Shown piece after piece: positions 43,265 through 53,551 of a stretch of 64,000 bases of DNA (position 1 is its first letter; each line of letters opens with the position of its first letter). Both the position numbers and the translations under genes were made by a program. Source of the stretch: Scytonema tolypothrichoides VB-61278 (GTDB taxonomy: Bacteria; Cyanobacteriota; Cyanobacteriia; Cyanobacteriales; Nostocaceae). The stretch covers positions 147,240 through 211,239 of the forward strand of contig NZ_JXCA02000001.1 in NCBI RefSeq assembly GCF_000828085.3, read 5' to 3'. The notes beneath the pieces were generated by a model. The model did not search any database. It was not told the origin of the DNA and saw nothing but the letters and a program-made list of their open reading frames with translations.

Positions 43265-46200
43265 TTATTTCTCTACTGCTCCCAAAGCTTTCAATGTGTT
43301 TTTCTGAGAAGTTGTTAAACCAATGGCATTTTTAATGTTCATACCTTCATAGGGTCTATCGATTCTCATCGTTTTCACGCATTCCCCTGTTTCAATATTC
43401 CAAAGCTTGATAGTTTCGTCTTCGCTGCAACTGACTAATAAGGGAGAATTGGGACTAAACGCAACTGACCGGACTGCTTTATAATGTCCGGCAAATGTTT
43501 TTAAAATCTCACCTGTACTCACATCCCACAGTTTAACTGTTTGGTCGTCACTTCCACTGGCTAAAGTTTTGCCATCTGGACTAAAGGCGATTGTTCTGAC
43601 TCGATATGTATGTCCTTGAAATGTTTTTAAATTCTCGCCTGTGCTAACATCCCACAGCTTAATTGTTTGGTCTCCACTAGCACTTGCAAGCATGCCTGCA
43701 CAGGGACTAAACACAACAGATAAAACCCAATCACTGTGTCCTTGGAAGGTTTGTAAACAAATTCCTGTACTCACATCCCAAAGCTTGACTGTGTTATCGT
43801 CGCTACCACTTGCCAGCTTTGAACTTTGAGGATTAAAGGCAACTGTTTTGACGTGATGAGTATGTCCTTCGAGAGTGTGCAAACACTCACCCGTGCGCCA
43901 ATCCCAAAGCTTTATTGTTTGGTCACGACTAGCACTTGCTAAAATTTGTCCATCATCGCTGAAACTAACTGCATTTACCCAACTACTGTGTCCCCAAAGT
44001 GTTTTTACACACTCACCCGTAGTTGCATCCCAAAGCTTTATGGTTGTGTCATCACTAGTACTTGCTAATATTTGACTTTCTTGCTTCGTTTCAATATCTG
44101 AAGTGATGAATTTGCCTGTGCGAACATTTATATTTTGTGGTGCAAAAGTGACTGACGAAACCAAGTTAGTATGTCCTTGTAAAGTTTGTAGACATTCGCC
44201 TGTCACAACATCCCACAATCTTACCCTTTGATCTTCGCTACTACTTGCCAGCATTTGACCATCTGGACTAAAAGCCACAGATAACACCCAATTGCTGTAC
44301 CCATCTACTGTTCTCAAGCATTGTCCTGTCAGAACATCCCACAGCTTCATCGTTTGGTTTTCACTAGCGCTGATTAGAGTTTGTCCATCTGGATTAAAAG
44401 CAACCAACCAAACGCGTTCGCTATGCTCATGCAAAGTTTGCAAACACTGTCCTGTTAGAGTATCCCATATCTTGACTGTTTTATCTTCACTCCCGGTTGC
44501 TAATGTTTTGCCATCTGGACTGAAGGCAACTGCCCACACATAACTGTTGTAATCTGGTAATATTCTTATGCACTCACCACTGGCTAAATCCCAGAATTTT
44601 ACTGTTGTGCCATCACTTGCAGTGACTAGTGTTTGCTTATCAGGACTTAAAGCAATAGATAGCACCCAATTGATGTGAGTTTCTAGGATTTGTAGACACT
44701 CACCCGTGTTCACATCCCAAACTCTCACGGTTTGGTCTTCACTACCAGTAATTAATGTTTGCCCATTCAGACTGAACCTAGCAAAGATAACCCGACTAGT
44801 GTGTCCTGGCAAAATTTTTAAGCATTGTCCAGTGTGAATATTCCATAACCGAATTGTTTGGTCGTTGCTACCACTTGCTAAAATTTGTCCGTCGGGACTA
44901 AAGGCAAGAGATTGTACCCAATTCGTATGACCTCGCAATGTTTTAAGACATTGTCCGGTGTGGATATTCCATAACCGAATTGTTTGGTCGTTGCTACCAC
45001 TTGCTAAAATTTGTCCGTCGGGACTAAAGGCAAGAGATTGCACCCAACAAGTATGACCACTGTAGGTCATCATTTGTTTAATGTTTGCAACTTCCCATAA
45101 AATAATTTCATCATCAATAGCTGTTGCCAAAAACTTTCCGTCTGGACTAAAGGTTGCTGATAAAATACCTCCTAATGTTCGACTCAAAGTACACTTGCTC
45201 AAATCTGAGTTAGCGAAGTTGACTCGATGCAAATTCATGCCCTGTAAGTAAGCTTGCCAAACAGTTAAGTTAGAAAAATCATAACCATTGAGGTCTACAT
45301 GAAGTTGCCAGAGTAAATTGAGAATATTACCAGCAGCATATCCTGATTTTTGTAAGGTAGACGACCTCAGTTTTGACAAAAGCTGATTCAAGTAAAATTG
45401 AATATTTTCTTTCTGACCAAAAAGGCTTAAGACTTTATCTGCTATCGGTTTGAGAATCAGCCTAATTTGTGCATTTATCACGTAATCTTTGGCTTGAGAT
45501 TTGATGAATGCACATCGATTAAATAATGCTAGTTCTTCAGTTTCAATCTCTTGGCAAATCTCTTGGATGAATCGGTCAATCACATACTCCATTACCACTG
45601 GCTGTTGGGTAAAGTTACCTGATTTCTTCTCAATTAATGAGCGCGATTGTAGAGATTCTAATGTTTCTAACAAATCTCGTAGTGAGACAGCAGGAATCAT
45701 GTCTCCTTGTAACTCTGTAAACGACACCCATTCTCGATTAATTGTCAACCAGTACATGACCTGTTGTTCTAAAATGGACAACCGATTAAACTGCTGCTCT
45801 AGTAAATCGGAAATATCCCCAAATACAATCGTACCTTGTTGTAAGAACTGAGCAGCATCGCCATCAAATAATTCTGCAATAGTTGTTGCGACAATCTTCA
45901 AGGCTAAAGGATTGCCTGCATAATATTCAACAAGCGATCGACATTGTTCTTCTGATACACAAAAGCCTTTTTCTGCCAGAATTTCCTGACCTTCTGCTTG
46001 TGTTAACCCAAACAATTTAAGTGAACGAACAGGAGAGTTTATACCTTCTTTTACGCTAATTCCTCTAGGTTTTTCTCGACTTGTTAACACCAAGCAACTC
46101 TGATGTTTACTCTCTCCCAAACTTCTGAAAAGTTGCTCATATCCTTCATATCCTTGTCGATATGCTCCGGCACGTTTATCACTACATAAAATTGACTCAC

Positions 46201-47758
46201 CATTGTCTAGCACTAACAAACAGCGTGAGTCGCGCAAATATTTGATTAAGCAAGAGATTTTCCCGTCTAAAGTCTCTGGTAAAACGGTTTGGTGTTGATT
46301 GGAAAAAAAGTTAATTAAGTCGCTCAAAAGCTCATGAATTGATGGCGCATTACGGAGACTTCGCCAAATCAAATACTCAAAATCATCTTGCAGAAGCTGT
46401 GCTAACTTCACAGACAAAGTTGTTTTGCCAATCCCACCCATACCAATTAAAGTAATGAGTCGGCAATCTTCCTTAATAATCCATTGCCTTAAAGTGGTGA
46501 GTTCTTCAGTACGTCCATAAAACACTGAGGCATCAATCGCCTCTCCCCAATCCTGATGTTTGCTGGTGGCTCTTGTTTTCGTATTTTGATTTAAATGAAT
46601 TTGATTAAAATGGGAATGAAGGGTTTTATCACTCAGTTGTAACCAAGTTGGTGGTTCGGCTGCAGGATTAATGCAAATAACAGGTAACCAAGAAGCACCA
46701 GGAAAGTCATCTTCTAAACCATGTAACTTTCTGCGTGCTTGCTGCACTGCTAGGTGTAGAGGCAGTTGTTCCAATGCAAAAGCTTGCAAAAAATACTTAA
46801 AAAATTCTTGTGCAACGAGGTTTGGCACTGGTTCTCGCATGACAATCACTGCGGGAAGATTCAATTTTTGTAGCGCATTTGCTAATCCTAAACCATCACA
46901 AGAGTTGAAAATTGCCAAGCGTAAACCATTGTCAATGGCTGCTTTAAGAGCTTCTTCTAACTGTTCAATTGTTAGACTGTTATTTGTGTTATTTTCGTTA
47001 ATATAAATCCGACCTGTGTCACCTTCGCTGTGACTATGACCAGCAAAAAATAGGATATCCCAGCCAGCAGAATCCCAAAGCTGTGTGTTGAATTCTTGAC
47101 GTGTGGGATTGACAAGAAAAACAGGTTCTGCGCCTGGAAAATTCTTGATAAACTCACTTTCTACTTCCAGACTAATGCCTTCACTGTTCCCGAAAACTGC
47201 CAATATTCTAACTATTTTTCTATCAACTTGTGGTTGTGATAATTCACGGCGTTTATATTCTGATTGAGACAAAACTATTTCTGCACGTGGATAATCATTA
47301 AATAAATCGCAGCTATACCAGGGTATTCGCCGCATCATTTCATTATCAGTTTCAAGAATTACCCGTATTTCTTCTGTTGGGTTTAGTAAGGTGCGTAGTT
47401 GTCGGCTGGCATTGAGAATTCCCTCGGATTTAAGCCAAGCATTCATACTTTCTTGTAACTGTTGACATAAATCCTGGAACTCAACAGTAGAAATGTTGGT
47501 TATAGCACCTTCATCAATTTCCAGTTCATCATCTTCCCTTTCCCCTGCCAACCGAGAACGTAGATACACGGATTTACATAAACCATGATAGGTTAGCTGC
47601 CATTTATGATACAATTCAATCAACTTTGGTGCAGGTGGTAACGAGCCGATGAATTGCTCTGGAAGCGGTTGGTTAAATGTCCACAATTGGATAGTCACTT
47701 TTGGAAATCCATGACACAAGTTACCGTGTCCCAGATTAATGACAACTGACTTGCTCAT
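43265..47758 (-). CDS. CHAT-NB-ARC-WD40 (14 repeats) STAND protein
   Basis: The protein has about 1497 residues from the ATG at 47758. Residues 185-370 form a CHAT protease domain with H241 (FFAGHSHSE) and C287 (FNSCDGLGLA). An NB-ARC NTPase begins with LIGMGGIGKTTLS at about 437-449. A winged-helix region and a short pentapeptide-like stretch (LNGYDFSNLTVWQAYLQGMN) come next. Fourteen WD40 repeats (about 865-1470) make two seven-bladed propellers. The end, GLTTSQKNTLKALGA, is typical of cyanobacterial NB-ARC-WD40 proteins. I infer a STAND sensor that triggers a protease after ligand binding. No frame breaks are seen. Confidence 0.9.
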   Translation of the reverse strand: MSKSVVINLGHGNLCHGFPKVTIQLWTFNQPLPEQFIGSLPPAPKLIELYHKWQLTYHGLCKSVYLRSRLAGEREDDELEIDEGAITNISTVEFQDLCQQLQESMNAWLKSEGILNASRQLRTLLNPTEEIRVILETDNEMMRRIPWYSCDLFNDYPRAEIVLSQSEYKRRELSQPQVDRKIVRILAVFGNSEGISLEVESEFIKNFPGAEPVFLVNPTRQEFNTQLWDSAGWDILFFAGHSHSEGDTGRIYINENNTNNSLTIEQLEEALKAAIDNGLRLAIFNSCDGLGLANALQKLNLPAVIVMREPVPNLVAQEFFKYFLQAFALEQLPLHLAVQQARRKLHGLEDDFPGASWLPVICINPAAEPPTWLQLSDKTLHSHFNQIHLNQNTKTRATSKHQDWGEAIDASVFYGRTEELTTLRQWIIKEDCRLITLIGMGGIGKTTLSVKLAQLLQDDFEYLIWRSLRNAPSIHELLSDLINFFSNQHQTVLPETLDGKISCLIKYLRDSRCLLVLDNGESILCSDKRAGAYRQGYEGYEQLFRSLGESKHQSCLVLTSREKPRGISVKEGINSPVRSLKLFGLTQAEGQEILAEKGFCVSEEQCRSLVEYYAGNPLALKIVATTIAELFDGDAAQFLQQGTIVFGDISDLLEQQFNRLSILEQQVMYWLTINREWVSFTELQGDMIPAVSLRDLLETLESLQSRSLIEKKSGNFTQQPVVMEYVIDRFIQEICQEIETEELALFNRCAFIKSQAKDYVINAQIRLILKPIADKVLSLFGQKENIQFYLNQLLSKLRSSTLQKSGYAAGNILNLLWQLHVDLNGYDFSNLTVWQAYLQGMNLHRVNFANSDLSKCTLSRTLGGILSATFSPDGKFLATAIDDEIILWEVANIKQMMTYSGHTCWVQSLAFSPDGQILASGSNDQTIRLWNIHTGQCLKTLRGHTNWVQSLAFSPDGQILASGSNDQTIRLWNIHTGQCLKILPGHTSRVIFARFSLNGQTLITGSEDQTVRVWDVNTGECLQILETHINWVLSIALSPDKQTLVTASDGTTVKFWDLASGECIRILPDYNSYVWAVAFSPDGKTLATGSEDKTVKIWDTLTGQCLQTLHEHSERVWLVAFNPDGQTLISASENQTMKLWDVLTGQCLRTVDGYSNWVLSVAFSPDGQMLASSSEDQRVRLWDVVTGECLQTLQGHTNLVSSVTFAPQNINVRTGKFITSDIETKQESQILASTSDDTTIKLWDATTGECVKTLWGHSSWVNAVSFSDDGQILASASRDQTIKLWDWRTGECLHTLEGHTHHVKTVAFNPQSSKLASGSDDNTVKLWDVSTGICLQTFQGHSDWVLSVVFSPCAGMLASASGDQTIKLWDVSTGENLKTFQGHTYRVRTIAFSPDGKTLASGSDDQTVKLWDVSTGEILKTFAGHYKAVRSVAFSPNSPLLVSCSEDETIKLWNIETGECVKTMRIDRPYEGMNIKNAIGLTTSQKNTLKALGAVEK
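43380..45180 (-). repeat. WD40-coding tandem repeats (126-bp period)
   Basis: Fourteen coding units, mostly 42 codons each. Blades 2 and 3 (about 44810-45060) are nearly identical in DNA over roughly 100 bp, including AACCGAATTGTTTGGTCG and CCGTCGGGACTAAAGGCAAG, which signals a recent duplication or conversion. Blade 9 carries an extra 18-residue loop. Confidence 0.9.
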
Positions 47759-47967
47759 TTGAAGATTCAAGTATTATATGGCTATAAAAAATATAGCTTT
47801 TTACATTAATCCATATTTTATTTAATAGCATAAAGTTAGCAAAAGCCGCGCCCAGAGTAGGGTGCAAAACTATTCGCTAATCTTTCCCCACATCTTAATC
47901 ATCGGTTATATATAGGTGGTTCATTATAAGTGTCGAAGTTAACACTATTACCCAAAAGGATTATATC

Positions 47968-48443
47968 GTGGTAAAGAAAAATAACTTCCGAAAAGTTTGG
48001 AAAACTTTAACTGAACTAGGTCAAGAGTTTGGAGTATTAGCCGTTAAATTAGGTAATCTGCTCAAGCAATATGGATTACGCGAAAAAGATGGTGAACCTA
48101 GTCAAATGGCTAAAGATGGTGGAATATTGAGAAAATCACGCCCAATGAACGCATACGCCTTATTATTTATGGCATCGTCAAAAAATCTCTGAGTACCTTA
48201 TTTCTCAAGGTGTCGCGAAAAATGGAGTATCAGCTAAAGACGCTGAAATAATGACTGAAGCTCGAAAATTAGCACGCTCTTACATGGAAGCTCAACAATT
48301 AGATGATGAAGGCTCTAAGCTTGGTTACATCATGCTCTGGTGAAATGGTAGATGATATTAAGAAAGTTGGTTTAGAGCGGTTCAATCAGGCACTGAAGTC
48401 GATTGGTTACAAAGGCGACGAAGTTACTAAGATAGGCTGGTAG
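47968..48443 (+). pseudogene. Frameshifted small gene, unknown function
   Basis: GTG at 47968 with AAGGA upstream opens MVKKNNFRKVWKTLTELGQE. Frame is lost twice, near 48130-48175 and near 48340. Concatenated pieces read HRQKISEYLISQGVAKNG, EARKLARSYMEAQQLDDEG and EMVDDIKKVGLERFNQALK, with a natural end at KIGW (48443). The continuous coding character across phases argues for a recently broken gene of about 155 residues. I do not recognise the family. Confidence 0.6.
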
Positions 48444-49295
48444 ATGTTTTGAACCAAGGAAAGTAATGATGTCAGCACTCTCAAGAAACACAGGGGTGTA
48501 GGGGAGGACAGTGCCGTGGGCGGGTCTCCCGACTTGAGGCACCTGTCCGTTGAGCCAGTACTTGATGAGGGTTTCCCGACAGAGGTATCTGGCGTGTGTA
48601 AGGGGGATGAAAGGGGGGTGAGAGGTAGTTTTTTTATAAGTGTTCATCCGAACATGATATTACATAACCCTGCGGAAGCCCTATGTCTACGGCATGGCTG
48701 CGAATTGCGCACAGGCCGCACAACAAAAACCCTGCCTGCGCACTGTCTCACCGCTAGGCATTAACAAAAATGCAACTCACCATATTTCTTCCATTTTGGT
48801 CTTGCAGTTTTCCAAATTTTGTAGTAATTATTTATCCATCACTCCCATGAGATATTACCTAAAATAGGCATATCCCAAAATAAGTCGTTACCATAGCGAT
48901 CTCCAAATGTTTAAAAACTGTGAACGCTTTATGACAATGGGCGAAGAATAACATACTATCAAGCAAAATTACCTTGACTAAGAAAATGTGGTAATTACAA
49001 TTGTGCAAATAGATGCGGACTCTCCCAAATTGGAACTAATTTTGAAGTCTCACAATCTAGAAATTACGGCTCACCCAAGAGCACACAGGGAAGCATATAC
49101 AGTTATGTAGGACTCTAATTGCTCATGACTCATGCTTAACCGAAGATTGGCTAGATAAAAAATCGTAATTAGCGACCTGAAATATTGTTACTTGAGTGTT
49201 CTTGAATAATGGCAATCTATGAGTAATACTTGTTTCCATCATAAAATGACTTGGCAAAATCTAAAAACTCAACACCGCTTTCATAAGCGACACAC
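48444..49295. other. Long intergenic region: palindromic repeats, then AT-rich DNA
   Basis: 48500-48760 contains dispersed palindromic repeats (GGCGGGTCTCCCGACTTGAGG, shortened here, and GCCGTGGGCGGG). From 48770 to 49295 I see no gene; the promoter of the permease gene must lie near the end. Confidence 0.5.
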
Positions 49296-50354
49296 ATGAA
49301 TCAACTGAACAATGGTTTTACTCTTTTTCTTAGTTTGCTAGTCGAGGCGATACCTTTCTTGTTGCTTGGGGTTTTGTTCTCTAGTTTGCTAATGTTTTTT
49401 GTCGATGAAGGCAAACTGGTGGAAAAAATGCCCAAAAATCCGTTTCTGGGTGCATTAGTCGGTAGTCTCGTGGGCTTTTTATTTCCGGTTTGTGAATGCG
49501 GAAATGTACCAGTTGCACGACGGTTGCTGATGCAAGGAGTCCCCATACCAGTAGCCATTGGCTTTCTACTAGCAGCACCAACAGTTAACCCCATCGTCAT
49601 TTGGGCAACTTGGACAGCATTTCGCGATCAGCCAGAAATTGTGGTATTGCGAGTCGTATTTTCCTTATTGATCGCAATTATCGTCGCCTTTATCTTCGGT
49701 TTTCAAAAAGATTTAGCTGCTGTGGTACAACCTGCGATCGCTCGTTATCTAAAATTCAACCCACCTGCAAAGCCACAACCCAAACGCCGCACCACAAGTC
49801 AATTCGTTCAACAGCAGGAGGCGACTGGATCTACTTTATTACAGTCTGGAACATATTTGCTAGGAGGACAACCAGGACAAAGCATACGGATGGATGGAGA
49901 TATTTTGCAAGCAAATATGCCAGCCTCTAAACCTAGTAAACCCCTACCAGATAAACTGCGGTTGTTAGTCGATAATTGTGTGCAAGAATTGCGTGAATTA
50001 GGAGCAGTGTTGGTTATAGGAAGCGCCATTGCTGCCGCGATTCAAGTACTAGCCCCTCGTGAATTTATCATCAGTTTAGGAGCTGGTCCAATTAGCTCTA
50101 TCACTGCCATGATGATATTAGCTGTAGTAGTGTCAATTTGTTCTACGGTTGATTCATTCTTTGCCCTATCTTTTGCCTCAACCTTTACCAGTGGATCCTT
50201 ATTGGCTTTTTTGGTATTTGGACCAATGATTGATATCAAAGGCATTGGTTTATTGTTATCAATTTTGAAACCAAAAGCAATCATTTACTTGTTTTTTTTA
50301 GCAGCACAGTTAACATTTATCTTCACCCTCTTTATCAACTTGTACGTCATTTAG
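49296..50354 (+). CDS. Permease of the UPF0718/YcgR (DUF318) family
   Basis: The 352-residue membrane protein has about eight hydrophobic helices, a conserved FPVCECGNVPVARRL motif with two Cys, and LAAPTVNPIVIWAT. A hydrophilic loop at about 150-225 separates the halves; the second half has VSICSTVDSFFALSFAS. The family includes YcgR of Bacillus and ArsP-like permeases. A metal or small-molecule transporter is likely. Its usual partner, a YcgQ/TIGR03943 protein, is the next gene. Confidence 0.85.
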   Translation: MNQLNNGFTLFLSLLVEAIPFLLLGVLFSSLLMFFVDEGKLVEKMPKNPFLGALVGSLVGFLFPVCECGNVPVARRLLMQGVPIPVAIGFLLAAPTVNPIVIWATWTAFRDQPEIVVLRVVFSLLIAIIVAFIFGFQKDLAAVVQPAIARYLKFNPPAKPQPKRRTTSQFVQQQEATGSTLLQSGTYLLGGQPGQSIRMDGDILQANMPASKPSKPLPDKLRLLVDNCVQELRELGAVLVIGSAIAAAIQVLAPREFIISLGAGPISSITAMMILAVVVSICSTVDSFFALSFASTFTSGSLLAFLVFGPMIDIKGIGLLLSILKPKAIIYLFFLAAQLTFIFTLFINLYVI

Positions 50355-50731
50355 AAATTGACTAATGAACGGCAGGTGCTCATGGGGGAAACCACGCCAC
50401 TTGGTACCCTAGTGGGAACGGCCACGCCTTACGACTATCGGGAAGCCTTTTGGTGAGCGTCTAAGCCTGTGAAACCCTAGCCGAACAGTGGCTCCCCAAG
50501 ACCCTTACGGGTATGCCTGCGGCACGCCCTCCGGTCTAACGGCAGTTACTTCACTTGGGGAGACCCCAAGACCGTACTGCCTCACCGCACTGCCTCCTAA
50601 TGAACGGCAGGTGACGCCAGGTGCTTCAAGTCGGGAAACCCGCCCAACGCACTGGCTCCTTTATGCCGGGAAACCCGTCCACCGCACTGCCTCCTAATGA
50701 CCAATGACTAATGACTAATAACTAATGACCA
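50355..50731. repeat. Palindromic repeats and STRR before the YcgQ-like gene
   Basis: 50380-50690 holds palindromic repeat blocks including GGCAGGTGACGCCAGGTG and CGGGAAACCCG motifs. 50694-50731 consists of ATGACTA/ATGACCA heptads that run directly into the start codon of the next gene. Confidence 0.85.
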
Positions 50732-51547
50732 ATGACTTCAATTCCCCAAAAAAAATCTCAAAATCGTTATCAAAAATTACTGCCTTGGCTGGATGTTTTA
50801 GCAATTGCAGCTTGGGGTATTTTAATCCTAAAATACTGGGTAACTAACAAGCTAAACTTGCTAATTCACCCCGACTACTTTTGGTTAGCAATTGTAGGTG
50901 CTATTGGCTTGATAACTATTGCTTTTTTCAAGACACAGCAACTTTTGCAACGGGGTCGTCAGATCACGCCAAATGTTCAGCACCTGACTTTATTTCCACC
51001 AGGTTGGAGTAGTGCTTTAGTGTTAACAGCAGCAATCTTAGGATTAATAATCACACCCCAAGTTTTTGCCAGCCAAACTGCGCTTCAGCGAGGTGTGACA
51101 GATTTAATGGGAGCAACACGCGCTAAACCCCAAACAACACCCGATCAACTCCAAGGAAAACGCCCTCAACCCCAACCATTCCGCGCTTCCAGCCCTCTAG
51201 AAGAACGAACACTGGTAGGTTGGGTACGTACGCTGAATGTCTACCCAGAACCAGACGCATATACAGGACAAAAAGTCAAAGTACAGGGATTTGTCATCCA
51301 TCCACCAGATTTAGGAAAAGAACATTTGTTATTGGCACGATTTGTGATCACTTGTTGTGCTGCAGATGCCTATCCCGTAGGATTACCTGTAAAACTCAAA
51401 GAGAGTCGTGATAATTACCCAGCCGATACCTGGTTAGAAGTCGAAGGACAAATGGTGACGGAAAACTTAGCAAATAAACGTCAACTGACCATCGATGCAA
51501 CTTCCTTGAAAAAAATTCCTCAACCCAAAGATCCGTATACTTACTAG
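50732..51547 (+). CDS. TIGR03943/YcgQ-like membrane protein
   Basis: The 271-residue protein has three hydrophobic helices in the first 115 residues (VLAIAAWGILILKYWV, FWLAIVGAIGLITIAFF, ALVLTAAILGLIITPQ). A soluble C-terminal domain has VKVQGFVIHPPDLGKEH, then FVITCCAADAYPVGLPVK with a Cys pair. This matches the partner protein of YcgR-type permeases. The ATG is the last heptad of an STRR array and has no Shine-Dalgarno sequence. Confidence 0.83.
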   Translation: MTSIPQKKSQNRYQKLLPWLDVLAIAAWGILILKYWVTNKLNLLIHPDYFWLAIVGAIGLITIAFFKTQQLLQRGRQITPNVQHLTLFPPGWSSALVLTAAILGLIITPQVFASQTALQRGVTDLMGATRAKPQTTPDQLQGKRPQPQPFRASSPLEERTLVGWVRTLNVYPEPDAYTGQKVKVQGFVIHPPDLGKEHLLLARFVITCCAADAYPVGLPVKLKESRDNYPADTWLEVEGQMVTENLANKRQLTIDATSLKKIPQPKDPYTY

Positions 51548-51626
51548 TGAAAACTCAATACTCCAAAGTCAAAAGTCATCAAAACCGACTCTTGACTAAT
51601 GTCTCTTGACTAATGACTAATGACTA

Positions 51627-53129
51627 ATGACTACCAGTAAAACTTTTTTCCAACCTTTAGATCGTGTTGCTATAGGACTGATCATCATTCTCAGTCTGCT
51701 GATAGGACTATTGATGTTACAGGGTGATGCAGTTAAGCCGAGTGTGCGTCACTTTAGCTGGCAAAATCAAGAAATTGCAGCAGATGACACATCCTTTACC
51801 CTCAGCTTCAGTCGCCCAATGGATTCAAAAAGCGTAGAGGATAACATCAAAATTGATCCGCCTCTAGCAGGTAAAGTGAGTTGGGCAGGACGGCGGATGG
51901 TTTACACACTTCTGACACCAGCCCCCTATGGAACAACGTACAAAGTACAGTTGCAGGGCGCAAGAGATAAATTTTCCCAAAAAGAAGGTACAAACAGACA
52001 GATACAGCCTTTTACAGGAAGTTTCCGCACACGCGATCGCATTATTCTTTACATCGGGGCAGACCAACAAAACAAGGGGCAATTAATTCTTTACAACCTA
52101 AGCCAAGAACGAAAAATGGTACTTACTCCCAAAGACTTGGTTGTCATGGATTTTAAGCCCTTTCCAAATGGAGATAAAATTTTATTTTCTGCTCGCAAAG
52201 TAGGAAACCAAGACTTACTGTCAACTCAGATTTACACTGTGACAACTGGTATTTCTGCAACATCGCAAAAACCAGCAGAAGCACTGGGTAAAGTTGATTT
52301 GCTTCTGGATAACAAGGAATATCAAAATCTGAAATTTGACTTATCACCAGATGGAAAAACTCTTGTTATCCAACGAGGAAAAAAAGATGAACCCGGTGAC
52401 TTTGGACTGTGGTTTATGCCCCTAAACAACGAAAGTTCTCAGGAAAAACTAACCCCGAAACGTCTGAAAAGTCAACCAGGAGGAGACTTTATGATTACAC
52501 CGGATAGTCAAGAGGTCGCAATAGCCCAAGGTCAAGGAATAGGGCTATTACCTCTCCAAGCAGACGCCAGCAAGCCCCGAGATTTTTTTCCCGAGTTTGG
52601 TTTAGTGGAGGCTTTCTCTCAGGATGGGTTGCAAGCGGTCATGGTCAAGTTTAATCCAGATTCCACGCGAGAATTGTTTTTGCTGAGGAACCAAGGCGTC
52701 CAAAAACCACTGTTACGCACCAAAGGTTCAATTCTCAGTTGCCAGTTTGATACTGCTTCACCCACCCTTTACTGTTTGCTAACACAGCTTTTACCAGGGG
52801 AACTCTATCAAGAACAACCATATTTGGTGGCAATTGATCTTAAAAGCATGCAACAGAAACCACTGCTAGTTTTGCCCCCCGACCAACGAAATGTACACAT
52901 GAGTTTAGCACCTGATGGTTTGGGGTTGCTACTTGACCAAGTTGTACCGCAGACAACCCCCACTGACTCATCACAAGCGAATATGTTGACAACTGATGAA
53001 GGACAGCCAATCGCGACCAGTAGTTTGTGGTTAATACCCTTATTGCCGATCTCAGATCCTAGTGCAGTCAACGAGATTAAGCCACAACAGCTACCCTTAG
53101 TAGGATTTCATCCCCGTTGGCTGCCTTAA
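51627..53129 (+). CDS. Membrane-anchored Ig-like plus TolB/PD40 beta-propeller protein
   Basis: The 500-residue protein has one N-terminal transmembrane helix (VAIGLIIILSLLIGLLML, about 14-31). An Ig-like domain at about 45-135 follows (FTLSFSRPMDSKSVEDNIKI, GSFRTRDR). Then come PD40/TolB-like propeller strands (FDLSPDGKTLVIQ, ITPDSQEVAIAQG, SLAPDGLGLLLDQ). The bulk is probably periplasmic. Function is unknown; a binding or scaffold role is inferred. The start codon lies in STRR heptads. It follows the YcgQ-like gene after 79 bp. Confidence 0.75.
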   Translation: MTTSKTFFQPLDRVAIGLIIILSLLIGLLMLQGDAVKPSVRHFSWQNQEIAADDTSFTLSFSRPMDSKSVEDNIKIDPPLAGKVSWAGRRMVYTLLTPAPYGTTYKVQLQGARDKFSQKEGTNRQIQPFTGSFRTRDRIILYIGADQQNKGQLILYNLSQERKMVLTPKDLVVMDFKPFPNGDKILFSARKVGNQDLLSTQIYTVTTGISATSQKPAEALGKVDLLLDNKEYQNLKFDLSPDGKTLVIQRGKKDEPGDFGLWFMPLNNESSQEKLTPKRLKSQPGGDFMITPDSQEVAIAQGQGIGLLPLQADASKPRDFFPEFGLVEAFSQDGLQAVMVKFNPDSTRELFLLRNQGVQKPLLRTKGSILSCQFDTASPTLYCLLTQLLPGELYQEQPYLVAIDLKSMQQKPLLVLPPDQRNVHMSLAPDGLGLLLDQVVPQTTPTDSSQANMLTTDEGQPIATSSLWLIPLLPISDPSAVNEIKPQQLPLVGFHPRWLP

Positions 53130-53551
53130 AAACACAGGGAACAGGGAACTCTTAACAGGGAACAGGGAACACTAAAAAAGAAGGATGGTGTTTCTTAAGG
53201 CTGTTGCTACGGTTAAGAGCGCACGAGTTTAAGGCTCATATCCCAAAAAGGCTATATTGCGATATAGGTTGAGCAATTCTCACGCGTTCACCTATAACAA
53301 GTGCGAGTCTCGTGGTTGCAGTACTCTCGCGCTTTTCACATAGCAGCATCAAAAACGGGAATATTTTACAACTTTAGCGTGTTTTTGCAGACAGTAGCGA
53401 GGAAAAGCTACAATTCACTAATGTTTATTTATCTACTTTAGAAGGAACAATACTTGCCTTCTATAGTAAATTTTGGTAAGACAGGATTTATATATAATGC
53501 TACAGCAGTCTGGTGCTTGTCTATTTATAGCTGGTGGGTGAAGAGAGAGTG
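53130..53551. repeat. Dispersed repeat (AACAGGGAACTCTTAACAGG) and leader
   Basis: 53131-53200 holds AACAGGGAACTCTTAACAGG and TGGTGTTTCTTAAGG. Related copies are at about 2440-2490 (inverted) and 62920-62975. The remainder to 53551 includes a likely promoter for the coiled-coil gene, not resolved. Confidence 0.75.
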
